Shown here: piece after piece, positions 25,167 through 32,718 of the stretch | Layout of the letters: each line of letters starts with the position of its first letter | How positions within the stretch are numbered: the stretch's first letter is position 1 | Assembly: GCF_029338255.1 (NCBI RefSeq) | Contig: NZ_CP119787.1 | Span: 682,001 to 746,000 of the forward strand | Reading direction: 5' to 3' | DNA length: 64,000 nucleotides | Source of the DNA: Haloarcula halobia | GTDB taxonomy: Archaea > Halobacteriota > Halobacteria > Halobacteriales > Haloarculaceae | Made by a program: the position numbers and the translations under genes | The notes under the pieces: generated by a model | The model's input: only the letters and a program-made list of their open reading frames with translations | The model's database searches: none | What the model was told of the DNA's origin: nothing

Positions 25167-25838
25167 TCACTTCTCGTCGACGCCGAACTCGTGGCCGCAC
25201 TCGGGACACGACACCTCGTCGTGGCGCAGTGCCGCGGAGTGTTCGCGGACCTCGCGCATCACGGTCGAGATGCGGTCCTCGGCGTCCATCTCGTCCTCGA
25301 CGGCGAGGTCCACGCCCTCGACCTCCAGCAGGAACTTCGCCACCTCGGTGGCCTCGTACATCACGTCGTCCAGTTCCTCGGCGGTGAAGAAGTCACACAT
25401 CGCGCCGTACAGGAAGGTGGCACCGGCCTTCCGGACCTTCTCCTCGAAGGCGGCCCGGGCCTGGTTGACCGCCTGCGGCGTGTACGTGTCGGTCATGAAC
25501 GGGACCAGTTCGGGGAGGTTCTCGCCGATCTTGGTCATCTCGACGCCGGTCTCGGTCCGGAAGTCCGCACACAGGCGGGCGATGGCCCACTCCCGGGCGG
25601 TGATGTAGGTCCGCTCGCGGAGGAACTCGTTGGCCCGGTCGTAGGTCCCGCCCTCGATCTTCTTGAACCGGTCGTACTTCCGGACGTCCGGCGGCAGGTC
25701 CGGGTCGGCTGCGGCCGCCTCGCCGGCGTCGGTCGCACCGTCGTCGCCCCCCTCGGGGTCGTGGGGCTGGACCACCCGGGTGGGCTCCTCGCTCGTCGCG
25801 TCTCTCTCCGACTCGTCGGTCGGTGCGCCCTCGGTCAT
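25167..25838 (-). CDS. Conserved haloarchaeal protein with C-terminal zinc knuckle (DUF5806-like)
   Basis: A 223-residue protein with an acidic disordered N-terminal third, then a well conserved helical core (KYDRFKKIEGGTYDRANEFLRERTYITAREWAIARLC, LPELVPFMTDTYTPQAVNQARAAFEEKV, FLYGAMCDFFTAEELDDVMYEATEVAKFLL). It ends with SCPECGHEFGV, one CxxC knuckle that may pair with another chain to bind zinc. The core matches a haloarchaeal family I recall as DUF5806. CGTTTTAC on the minus strand lies 26 nt before ATG 25838. Its function is unknown. Confidence 0.72.
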   Translation of the reverse strand: MTEGAPTDESERDATSEEPTRVVQPHDPEGGDDGATDAGEAAAADPDLPPDVRKYDRFKKIEGGTYDRANEFLRERTYITAREWAIARLCADFRTETGVEMTKIGENLPELVPFMTDTYTPQAVNQARAAFEEKVRKAGATFLYGAMCDFFTAEELDDVMYEATEVAKFLLEVEGVDLAVEDEMDAEDRISTVMREVREHSAALRHDEVSCPECGHEFGVDEK

Positions 25839-25908
25839 AGCCGTCTCTGTGTGCCCGTGGCTGTAAAACGTGTCGCCGGCGGCGTGTGTCCCCGTGCCGG
25901 GTCAGGTG

Positions 25909-25916
25909 GCTTTTTG
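25909..25916 (+). promoter_or_regulatory. T-run core promoter of the first usp gene
   Basis: GCTTTTTG ends 25 nt before ATG 25941. The full stretch GGTGGCTTTTTGAGC is nearly repeated, in both orientations, in front of the two other usp genes nearby. Confidence 0.6.
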
Positions 25917-25940
25917 AGCGGCCGTGGCCATACGCCTGAT

Positions 25941-26312
25941 ATGAAGATAGTGCTCGGTGTGGGCGGGAGCGAGCTGTCTTACCACGCCCTGGACGAGACG
26001 ATCGAGCGGGCCGACGAGGCCGGTGACGACCTGACGATAGCGATATTCGACAGCGAGGAGGTGGAGACGACACTCGAGGAGATACAGGAGCGCGTCGAGG
26101 AGCGCCTGGCGGCGTCCGGCTTCGACGCCGACGTCCGCCACATAGAGAGCGACCAGCCGGGTGGTGCACTGGTGGAACTGGCCGAGAGCGAGGGCTTCGA
26201 CCGAATCGTGCTCGGCGGGGGGAAGCGCTCGCCGCTCGGCAAGATCCAGCTGGGCTCTATCGTGGAGTTCGTCCTCCTGAACGCACAGACGCCGGTGACG
26301 TTGATTCGATGA
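25941..26312 (+). CDS. Universal stress protein A family (short form)
   Basis: A 123-residue UspA-fold protein: KIVLGVGGSELSYHALDETIERA, a central variable part, HIESDQPGGALVELAESEGFDRIVLGGGKRSPLGKIQLGSIVEFVLLNAQTPVTLIR. The G-x2-G-x9-G-S ATP loop is present in modified form (GGGKRSPLGKIQLGS). It overlaps the following acetyltransferase gene by ATGA (26309-26312), so the two are translated together. That suggests a stress- or nucleotide-sensing unit linked to protein acetylation, but the pairing is the only evidence. Confidence 0.85.
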   Translation: MKIVLGVGGSELSYHALDETIERADEAGDDLTIAIFDSEEVETTLEEIQERVEERLAASGFDADVRHIESDQPGGALVELAESEGFDRIVLGGGKRSPLGKIQLGSIVEFVLLNAQTPVTLIR

Positions 26313-26830
26313 CGCTCGACTACCCGGAGGAGCCGGCGGGCGAGTTCCCGCCCCCTCCACGGACGCTGACGGATCGCGAGGGCCGCGAGCTAACCTACGC
26401 GGTGGCGGACGAGGACGATCGCGAGACGCTGGTGGCGATGTACCTGGAGTTCGACCCGGCCGACAGGGCGCAGGGGATTCCCCCGGTCAAGGAGGACGCC
26501 ATCCGCGACTGGCTCGACTCGATACTCGCGTCCGACTGTCTCAACGTCGTCGCCCGACACGACGGCGACGCCGTCGGCCACACGACGCTGGTCCCCGACC
26601 GCCACGGACAGAACGAACTGGCCATCTTCGTCCACCAGGACTACCAGGGGGCCGGCATCGGCACCGAACTGGTCAAGACGCTCCTGGGGCTGGGCCAGGA
26701 ACACGGCATCGAGGAGGTGTGGCTCACCGTCGAGCGCTGGAACGACCCCGCCATCGCGCTGTACCGGAAAGTCGGGTTCGAGACCAACAACTCCGAGCGC
26801 TTCGAGCTCGAGATGACGATACGGATCTAG
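26309..26830 (+). CDS. GNAT-family N-acetyltransferase
   Basis: A 173-residue enzyme. The acetyl-CoA loop reads VHQDYQGAGIGTELVKTLL (Q/R-x2-G-x-G/A), preceded by NELAIFV and followed by EEVWLTVERWNDPAIALYRKVGFE, the C-terminal GNAT signature. The N-terminal part (LVAMYLEFDPADRAQGIPP) resembles the acetyltransferases that act on acyl-CoA synthetases in Usp-containing operons, which fits its coupling to the usp gene. The target is unknown. Its TAG overlaps the TAG of the convergent usp gene (CTAG 26827-26830). Confidence 0.85.
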   Translation: MTLDYPEEPAGEFPPPPRTLTDREGRELTYAVADEDDRETLVAMYLEFDPADRAQGIPPVKEDAIRDWLDSILASDCLNVVARHDGDAVGHTTLVPDRHGQNELAIFVHQDYQGAGIGTELVKTLLGLGQEHGIEEVWLTVERWNDPAIALYRKVGFETNNSERFELEMTIRI

Positions 26831-27258
26831 ACCGACAGGACGGGCTGGCTGGCGTACTCGAGGACGTACTGGGCGGCCCGGCCGATGGCCTCCTCGCCGC
26901 CCCGCTCGCGCGGGACGACGACGAAGTCGGCCTCGATGTCCTCCGCGACGTCGAGCACGACGCTGCCGGGCGTCTGCAACAGGCGCCCCTCCGAGAACGC
27001 CGTGGCAGTCGACGTCGTCAGCGCGCCGTCGGCGTGGTCGAAGGTCTCGCGGACGTGGTGCGTGAACGACCGGTGGTCCTCGGCGATCTCCGCGGGGTCA
27101 ACCCGGCCGGCGTCGATGTCCCGGCGCAGGCGTTCGTCGAGGACGAACAGCACGTGCAGGTCGGCCCCGTAGCGCTCTGCGACCGCGATGGCGTACTCGG
27201 TGGCCCGCTCTGACTGCTGGCTACCGTCGACCGGGACGAGCACGAGGTCGATGTCCAT
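26827..27258 (-). CDS. Universal stress protein A family
   Basis: A 143-residue UspA-fold protein: LVLVPVDGSQQSERATEYAIAVAERYGADLHVLFVLDE at the N-terminus and IEADFVVVPRERGGEEAIGRAAQYVLEYASQPVLSV at the C-terminus. The glycine-rich ATP loop is weak (RERGGEEAIGRAA), so nucleotide binding is doubtful. It is divergent from the usp gene at 27351 with a short shared promoter space; the element GGCTTTTTGAGC on the minus strand (27292-27281) ends 26 nt from the ATG. Confidence 0.85.
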   Translation of the reverse strand: MDIDLVLVPVDGSQQSERATEYAIAVAERYGADLHVLFVLDERLRRDIDAGRVDPAEIAEDHRSFTHHVRETFDHADGALTTSTATAFSEGRLLQTPGSVVLDVAEDIEADFVVVPRERGGEEAIGRAAQYVLEYASQPVLSV

Positions 27259-27280
27259 CACCAACGTCTCGGACCGGCCT

Positions 27281-27327
27281 GCTCAAAAAGCCACCGAGGT
27301 GCGGGCCCGGAACGGGCGGCTTTTTGG
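27281..27327. promoter_or_regulatory. Divergent twin core promoters of two usp genes
   Basis: GGCTTTTTGAGC reads leftward at 27292-27281 and GGCTTTTTGGTG rightward at 27318-27329. The G after the T-run lies 26 and 25 nt from the start codons at 27258 and 27351. The arrangement is an imperfect inverted repeat and could also be bound as a single site by one regulator. Confidence 0.6.
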
Positions 27328-27350
27328 TGGTCCCGGCGCTAGGCCGGCGT

Positions 27351-27815
27351 ATGTTCGATACGGTGGTCATCGCGACCGACGGCTCGGGGAGCGCCCGGCG
27401 GGCCGTCGAGGCCGCGCTCGACCTCGCCGCGCGGTTCGACGCGACCGTCCACGCGCTCTATGTCGTCGACGAGCACGAGGTCGAAACCACGCCCGAGGAG
27501 GTTCGCGAGGCCCTCGAGCGCGCGCTGGCGACGACCGGCGGGCGCGCCCTCTCGTTTGTTCTCGAAGCGGCCGAAGACGAGAGCGACGAGGAGCTCGTCA
27601 CGGCCGTCCGTCAGGGGGACCCGGCGACCGAGATCGTCGCCTACGCCGAGGAGCACGACGCGGACGTCGTGGCCACCGGGACACGGGGCCGCCACGGCGA
27701 GCACGCGTTCCTGCTGGGGAGCGTCGCCGAGCAGATCGTCCGCCGGGCGCCGATGCCCGTCCTCACCGTCCGCCAGCTCGATGGCGAACCAAACGCCGAG
27801 CGCCAGGGGACGTAG
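27351..27815 (+). CDS. Universal stress protein A family, canonical ATP-loop form
   Basis: A 154-residue UspA protein. It has VVIATDGSGSARRAVEAALDLAARFDATVHALYVVDE and the complete ATP-binding pattern ATGTRGRHGEHAFLLGSVAEQIVRRAPMPVLTVR (G-x2-G-x9-G-S/T). Of the three usp genes here it is the only one with a textbook loop. The DHH phosphoesterase gene starts 41 nt after its stop, and a separate promoter is not obvious, so they may be co-transcribed. Confidence 0.9.
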   Translation: MFDTVVIATDGSGSARRAVEAALDLAARFDATVHALYVVDEHEVETTPEEVREALERALATTGGRALSFVLEAAEDESDEELVTAVRQGDPATEIVAYAEEHDADVVATGTRGRHGEHAFLLGSVAEQIVRRAPMPVLTVRQLDGEPNAERQGT

Positions 27816-27856
27816 GAACCCGACGGATTCTTGCCGGTGCCGGTGCTTGCAGGCGC

Positions 27857-28948
27857 ATGGACGATTATCTCATCGACGACGAGCGCCTCTCGCTGGGCCG
27901 CAAGTCGGTCCTCCCCGGCGAGGGCTTTTTCTTCCCCGACTCCTTCGAGGAGGAGCAGGCAGAGGCCGAGGCCCGCGAGACGCTCGAGGGTGCCGGCGTG
28001 GTGGTCATCGCGGACCCCGACGCCGACGGCCTGGCCTGTACCGCACTGATTCGCGAGGCACACGGCGAGGGGGCCCTGCTGCCCGCCGGCCCGCACGACC
28101 TGCAGGAGGCGCTGGCCTGGACGGCCGAGTACGCCGAGTCCGACGCGACCGTCTTCGTCTGTGACCTCTGTCCCGACAGCGAGTCCGACCTGGGCGCGCT
28201 CGAGGACCTCGTCGAGGCCGTCGCGCGCGTGGTCTGGTTCGACCACCACCAGTGGACCGACGACCTGGGCGCGCTCGTCGACCGCGCCGGCGTCGAGCGG
28301 ACCGTCGGGGACAGCGAGGCGGTCTGCACGGCGGACGTGGCGCTGGCGGAACTCGACCACGAGTTCGACGAGCGGTACGCCGACCTCGCTGCCGTGACCC
28401 GGGACCACGACCTCTGGATCCGCGAGGACCCGCGCAGCGACGACCTGGCGGACTACTCCTACTGGGCGGAACCCGAGGAGTACATCGAGACCGTCACCGA
28501 ACACGGCCCCGACCTCTCGCCCGAGGTCCAGGAGTTCCTCGCCGAGAAGCGCGTCGAGAAGGAGGCGCTCATCGAGAAGGCCGTCGACCGTGCGGAGCTG
28601 CGCGAGGTCGGCGAGTGGACCGTGGGTGTCACCTACGGCCGCTGTTCACAGAACGAGGTCGCCGAGGCCCTGCGCGAGCAGGGGGCCGACGCCGCCGTCA
28701 TCGTCAAGCCCGCCGGCTCGGCCTCCATCCGGGGCACCGAGAACTTCGAGCGCGCTCACGAGGTGGCACAGCAGGTCAACGGCGGCGGTCACCCGAAAGC
28801 CGCGGGCTGTAAACCGGACATCTACGACGACATGCTGGACTACGCCCACCACTGGACGACGCAGGGCGCGGTGGCGAAACAGGCCATCGTGGACGCGTTC
28901 GAGCGGTTGCCCGACGAGGACGACGAGGGCGTCGACACCGAGCGGTAG
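27857..28948 (+). CDS. DHH-family phosphoesterase
   Basis: A 363-residue enzyme. The DHH domain has IADPDADGLACTALI (motif I), VFVCDLCPDS and WFDHHQW (DHH motif). The C-terminal DHHA1 domain carries QVNGGGHPKAAGCKP, the GGGHxxAAG nucleic-acid/nucleotide site. Haloarchaeal members are related to NrnA, GdpP and archaeal RecJ-like nucleases, so the substrate could be nanoRNA, cyclic dinucleotides or ssDNA. The last 30 codons are repeated 90 bp downstream (29036-29127). Confidence 0.85.
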   Translation: MDDYLIDDERLSLGRKSVLPGEGFFFPDSFEEEQAEAEARETLEGAGVVVIADPDADGLACTALIREAHGEGALLPAGPHDLQEALAWTAEYAESDATVFVCDLCPDSESDLGALEDLVEAVARVVWFDHHQWTDDLGALVDRAGVERTVGDSEAVCTADVALAELDHEFDERYADLAAVTRDHDLWIREDPRSDDLADYSYWAEPEEYIETVTEHGPDLSPEVQEFLAEKRVEKEALIEKAVDRAELREVGEWTVGVTYGRCSQNEVAEALREQGADAAVIVKPAGSASIRGTENFERAHEVAQQVNGGGHPKAAGCKPDIYDDMLDYAHHWTTQGAVAKQAIVDAFERLPDEDDEGVDTER

Positions 28949-29035
28949 TGCGATCGCGAGCGCCGTTTTCGCCCACGGTTTTGCGGTGAGTAGTGCGTGC
29001 GGGTTGCGCACCCGAACCGCGAAAAGGTGGACTCG
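28949..29035. other. Spacer with nested inverted repeats between the DHH gene and its 3' copy
   Basis: TTTTCGC (about 28967-28973) pairs with GCGAAAA (29019-29025). Inside these is a tight hairpin, CGGGT-TGCGC-ACCCG (about 29000-29014). The spacer thus folds into a long stem and may serve as a terminator or mark a recombination junction. Confidence 0.5.
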
Positions 29036-29127
29036 GACGACGCAGGGTGCCGTGGCGAAACAGGCCATCGTGGACGCGTTAAAGCGAATGCCCGACGAGG
29101 ACGACGAGGGCGTCGACACCGAGCGGT
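29036..29127 (+). pseudogene. Fragment repeating the 3' end of the DHH phosphoesterase gene
   Basis: These 92 bases match 28855-28946, the end of the DHH gene, with two silent changes in GGC-GCG and a cluster where TTCGAGCGGTTG is replaced by TTAAAGCGAATG. The encoded end changes from DAFERLPDEDDEG to DALKRMPDEDDEG. The remaining bases are the same, and the copy lacks the stop codon. The clustered conservative replacements suggest the copy derives from a related but distinct allele rather than from a recent tandem slip. It has no start and is not expected to be translated. Confidence 0.85.
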
Positions 29128-29149
29128 TACGAACACGCCCGCAGCCCGG

Positions 29150-29581
29150 TCACGCCCCGACGACCCACTTGTCGGAGTACCGCTCGCCGCACGAACAGAC
29201 CGCGTAGGCGTGGACGACGTCGCCCTCGGCGTAGAGCCCGCCGACCTCCTCGTTTTGCGCCTCGGCGAAGGCGAAGACGAACCGCGTGGTGTGGTCCGCG
29301 TCCGGTTCCTCGTCGACGACGGGGCAGCTCGCGTCCGTCAGGTCGTCGTGGACGACCCCGTCGGTCTGCATCGCCTGCTGGGCCAGCCGCATCGGGTCGA
29401 TGCCCGTCGCCGACTGGAACGCACTCCGGCCGTCGTCGCCCGGGAGGACGAGCACGAGGCCGTCTTCGACCGATTCGGCGTGCCCCGCGAGCGCACCGGG
29501 GTTCGAGACGGCGTCCTCGTGTAGAAAAAAGAGGACGTCGTCCGGGCGGTCGCCGGCGAGGAACTCGCTGTGTTTGCTCAT
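29150..29581 (-). CDS. Conserved haloarchaeal protein (DUF5807-like)
   Basis: A 143-residue acidic soluble protein (MSKHSEFLAGDRPDDVLFFLHEDAVSNP, LVLVLPGDDGRSAFQSATGIDPMRLAQQAMQ, FVFAFAEAQNEEVGGLYAEGDVVHAYAVCSCGERYSDKWVVG). The sequence matches a haloarchaeal family I recall as DUF5807. The late CSCGERY resembles half of a zinc knuckle. CTTTTGA on the minus strand lies 25 nt before ATG 29581. No function is known to me. Confidence 0.7.
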   Translation of the reverse strand: MSKHSEFLAGDRPDDVLFFLHEDAVSNPGALAGHAESVEDGLVLVLPGDDGRSAFQSATGIDPMRLAQQAMQTDGVVHDDLTDASCPVVDEEPDADHTTRFVFAFAEAQNEEVGGLYAEGDVVHAYAVCSCGERYSDKWVVGA

Positions 29582-29669
29582 GCTCGCTCCGAGTCGCCCC
29601 CGACTCAAAAGTGACGTGCTCCGGCGTCCGGCACCCACCGTTTTGACCCTGCCGCCCGACGTGTCATCT

Positions 29670-30092
29670 ATGCCAGACTTCCGTCAGTACGTCACCGACG
29701 TCGTCCACGAGTCGACCCAGACCGACAGCCCGGGCTTCGACCTCACCGTGGCCGCCGTCTACGAGATAACGGACCCCGGCCGCATCGACTTCGGCGGCGG
29801 CGAGCTCGAGGCGGCGACGACGGCACTCCACGAGACCCACACGCGGGACCCGGACGACGACTACGAGTGGTGGACGCTCCGCGAGGGACAGTACCTCATC
29901 GAGTACAACGAGGCGCTGACCGGCGCGGCGACGGTCACGCTCCAGCCCCGGACCGAACTCCTCGAGCGAGGCGGCTCGCACCCGACGTTGCACGTCGAGA
30001 CGCTGCCGCGGGTCCCGCTGTCGGTCGGCGGCGCGGGGCTGAAACTCAAGGAGAACGCGCGGGTCAGCACCATCGTCGACGCCGAGGCGTGA
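29670..30092 (+). CDS. dUTPase/dCTP deaminase superfamily protein
   Basis: A 140-residue protein with the fold signature LREGQYLIEYNEAL (substrate arm), LQPRTELLERGGSHPTLHVETLPRVPLSVGGAGLKLKENARVSTI. The order of PR and the late GGAGL loop is like the haloarchaeal dCTP-deaminase/dUTPase-related family, though several catalytic residues of true dUTPases are not clear. The job is probably nucleotide-pool cleansing or sensing. TTTTG ends 25 nt before ATG 29670. Confidence 0.65.
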   Translation: MPDFRQYVTDVVHESTQTDSPGFDLTVAAVYEITDPGRIDFGGGELEAATTALHETHTRDPDDDYEWWTLREGQYLIEYNEALTGAATVTLQPRTELLERGGSHPTLHVETLPRVPLSVGGAGLKLKENARVSTIVDAEA

Positions 30093-30175
30093 CGGGTCTC
30101 GGGGCGTGACAACGCCCGTCGTGCCCGCGAGGACGGTTCGATGCGCTTTTGCCTCGCCGTCGAATGGACACAGGT

Positions 30176-30568
30176 ATGGCAGAATTCACGGTCGCCGTCT
30201 CCGACCCGGAGAGCGGCCACACCTACCAGATCGACGTGGACGGACAGGACGCGAACCGGTTCATCGGCCGCGAGATCGGCGAGGAGGTCGACGGCGGCGC
30301 CGTCGGCCTCTCCGGCTACACGCTCGAGATCACGGGCGGTTCGGACACGGCCGGTCGTCCGATGCGGCCCGACGTCCGCGGGACCGCCACGAAGGCCATC
30401 ATGTCCGACGGCGGCGTCGGCTTCGAGCCGACGGCCGACGGCGAGCGCAAGCGCATCACCATCCGCGGGCGCGAGGTCGGCGACGACACCCGCCAGATCA
30501 ACGCCAAGGTCGTCGCGCGCGGCAGCGGTGACGTCGACGAGCTGCTCGGCGACGCCGACGACGAGTAA
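30176..30568 (+). CDS. rps6e: 30S ribosomal protein S6e
   Basis: A 130-residue archaeal/eukaryotic ribosomal protein. It is identified by [68 protein letters not shown] and [22 protein letters not shown]. It binds the small subunit rRNA. GCTTTTG ends 25 nt before ATG 30176, showing a leaderless start. The next gene begins 5 nt after its stop, so the two form an operon. Confidence 0.95.
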   Translation: MAEFTVAVSDPESGHTYQIDVDGQDANRFIGREIGEEVDGGAVGLSGYTLEITGGSDTAGRPMRPDVRGTATKAIMSDGGVGFEPTADGERKRITIRGREVGDDTRQINAKVVARGSGDVDELLGDADDE

Positions 30569-30573
30569 CGACC

Positions 30574-31002
30574 GTGGCAGATCGCGTTCCGAGCGACCAC
30601 GACGCCGTCGAGACACATCGCGTCCCCATCGCACGCGTCGGCCGGACCGACAGCCCCCAGGTCGTCCTGCCCGACGCGGTGGACCTCGAGGACGGGTCGG
30701 TCGTTCGGGTCGCGCTCGACGGCACCAACTACCACGCGGCGGTCGAGCGCGACATCGACGGCGACCGGGTCCTCTCCCACGTCGCGGCCAACGCTCGCCT
30801 CGCCCGCGAACGGGAGGGTAAGAACCGCCTGGCCGAGTGGGTCCGGGACGCCGACGTCTCGATCGGGGGCAGCGCCCACTTCGACGTGGTTACCCCTGGC
30901 CACGAGTACGGCCTCCGGACGCCCGGGACGCGGGTCGTCTACACGGCGACCGAGCGACCGAACCGGTCGCTGTCGGACATCGCCGAGTCGCTGGACGGGT
31001 AG
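30574..31002 (+). CDS. Conserved haloarchaeal protein linked to rps6e (DUF7112-like)
   Basis: A 142-residue soluble protein starting at GTG 30574, five nt after rps6e. It has a beta-barrel-like first half (RVGRTDSPQVVLPDAVDLEDGSVVRVALDGTNYHAAVERD) and a conserved end (HFDVVTPGHEYGLRTPGTRVVYTATERPNRSLSDIAESL). I recall it as a haloarchaeal DUF7112-type family; the number is uncertain. Coupling to a ribosomal protein hints at a translation-related task, which is inference. Confidence 0.68.
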   Translation: MADRVPSDHDAVETHRVPIARVGRTDSPQVVLPDAVDLEDGSVVRVALDGTNYHAAVERDIDGDRVLSHVAANARLAREREGKNRLAEWVRDADVSIGGSAHFDVVTPGHEYGLRTPGTRVVYTATERPNRSLSDIAESLDG

Positions 31003-31096
31003 CCGACCGATTCTCACGGATATCTTCGATTCTCTCTCCTGATACTGGCACGAAACGCTCATTATCGGGGCCGGCGAACCGTCCACCAACCTGGCC

Positions 31097-31975
31097 ATGT
31101 CCGAATCAGTCATCGCGGATTTCGTGGCCAAATTCAACTCGGAGGTCGCCGGCCGGTCGGACCCGATCAAGGGCCGGGTCGTGCTCTCCCAGAAGCGCCT
31201 GGTCCTCATCGCGGACCAGGACGACAAGCTGACGATTCCGCTTTCGTCTATCTTCGACGTGGCCATCGGCCAGGTGCCCGACGACCTGGGCGGTTTCTTC
31301 AACTCGACGGTGACCGTCGCCTTCGAGAAAGGGGGGCGGCGCCTGGTGGCGGCCGTCGAGGCCGACAACGAGAAGATAGAGAAGTTCGGCACGGTGTTGT
31401 TCAAGGCCATCGTCAACGGGACCGAGACGACGGTCAACCGGCACGCCCGGGTCGGCGGCCGCGTCACCGACGAGTCGTTCGTGACGGCCCGCCTCTTCCT
31501 GACCCCCGACGCCGTCGAGTTCCGCCGCCCGGACTCGACGTTCTCGATTCAACTGGGGACCGTCTCGAACTTCGACCGGACCGAACGCGACGTCGCCGGG
31601 GCGACGCGACCGGTCCTCGAGGTCCGACACATGCAGGACGGCCAGGCGGTGACGACGCTGGCGGCGCTGCCCTCGCCCCGGAAGATGTCCATCCTGGGGC
31701 GGTACCTCCGCCGGACCTACTCCGAACTGATGGAGGAACTCGACGACGTCGACCTCACGAAAGACAAGAAGGAGCTGCTGGTCGCGCTGTACTCCACGGG
31801 CGACATGGAGGGGATGCCCCTCGCGAGCATCCTCGGCGTCGACGCCTCGCAGGTGTCGATGCTCATGCAGGACCTGGAGGCAGACAACCTCGTCCAGACG
31901 GCCGAAGACGGCCCCTCGCTGACACCGAAGGGGAAGATCGTCGCCAGTCGCCACCTAGAGGACGTCAACGTCTGA
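31097..31975 (+). CDS. cheF: CheF-family taxis protein (copy A)
   Basis: A 292-residue archaea-specific taxis protein (DUF439 type) that in Halobacterium links phosphorylated CheY to the archaellum. Features are an N-terminal PH-like barrel (GRVVLSQKRLVLIADQDDKLTIPLSSIFDVAIGQVP), a repeated second barrel (VTARLFLTPDAVEFRRPDSTFSIQLGTVSNFDRTERD), and a C-terminal winged-helix-like part (ELLVALYSTGDMEGMPLASILGVDASQVSMLMQDLEADNLV). It stands alone, facing the che operon; a second copy lies at 32719. The two may act as a pair, as CheF1/CheF2 do. Confidence 0.9.
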   Translation: MSESVIADFVAKFNSEVAGRSDPIKGRVVLSQKRLVLIADQDDKLTIPLSSIFDVAIGQVPDDLGGFFNSTVTVAFEKGGRRLVAAVEADNEKIEKFGTVLFKAIVNGTETTVNRHARVGGRVTDESFVTARLFLTPDAVEFRRPDSTFSIQLGTVSNFDRTERDVAGATRPVLEVRHMQDGQAVTTLAALPSPRKMSILGRYLRRTYSELMEELDDVDLTKDKKELLVALYSTGDMEGMPLASILGVDASQVSMLMQDLEADNLVQTAEDGPSLTPKGKIVASRHLEDVNV

Positions 31976-32042
31976 GGCGACCCGGGCGAACAACCCGTGA
32001 ATATCAGCAAGGTATATCCGGCCGAGCGACGACGCTCCCGGT

Positions 32043-32708
32043 ATGACCTTCGTCGACGACCTGGCGGCCGTGGCCGAACCGATATGGGCGGCCACGCTCG
32101 ACCACCCGATGGTCGCACAGCTGGGCGAGGGCACCCTCGACGAGGCCCCGTTTCGCTACTGGGTCCGCCAGGACTACGTCTACCTGGCCGAGTACAGTCG
32201 CGTCTTCGCGCTGGGGGCGGCCAACGCGCCCGACCTGGCCCGGATGGGCCGGTTCGCCGAACTCCTCGACGCGACGCTCAACACCGAGATGGACCTCCAC
32301 CGGGAGTACGCCGCGGACTTCGGTATCTCGGCGGCCGACCTCGAGGCGACCGACCCCTCGCCGACCACGCGAGCGTACACGGACTTCCTCGTCCGCGTCG
32401 CGGCCACCGGGACGTTCGGCGACCTCGTCGCCGCACTCCTGCCGTGCATGTGGGGGTTCCACGAGACGGCCGTCCGACTCCGCGCCGACGGCCTGCCCGA
32501 CGAGGAGCGGTACGCCGAGTGGATTCGCACCTACTCGGACGAGGACTTCGGTGCCCTCGCCGAGTGGTGCAAGGACCTCATGGCCGACGTCGCCGCCGAG
32601 TCGACGGCCGCCGACCGCGAGCGCTACCGCGACCTGTTTCGTACCTCCGCCCGCTACGAGTATCGCTTCTGGGACGCCGCCTGGCGGCAAGAGGCGTGGG
32701 ACGTCTGA
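32043..32708 (+). CDS. tenA: TenA-family thiaminase II / aminopyrimidine aminohydrolase
   Basis: A 221-residue helical protein that salvages thiamine pyrimidine. LDHPMVAQLGEGTLDEAPFRYWVRQDYVYLAEYSRVFALG is the family opening. The nucleophile cysteine is in AALLPCMWGFHETA, and the conserved end reads SARYEYRFWDAAWRQEAW. It sits between two cheF genes without any functional link; thiE is 23 kb away. GGTATATCC (about 32009-32017) upstream is a possible TATA box. Whether it hydrolyses thiamine or aminopyrimidine is not decidable from sequence alone. Confidence 0.9.
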   Translation: MTFVDDLAAVAEPIWAATLDHPMVAQLGEGTLDEAPFRYWVRQDYVYLAEYSRVFALGAANAPDLARMGRFAELLDATLNTEMDLHREYAADFGISAADLEATDPSPTTRAYTDFLVRVAATGTFGDLVAALLPCMWGFHETAVRLRADGLPDEERYAEWIRTYSDEDFGALAEWCKDLMADVAAESTAADRERYRDLFRTSARYEYRFWDAAWRQEAWDV

Positions 32709-32718
32709 GCGGCCGTCG

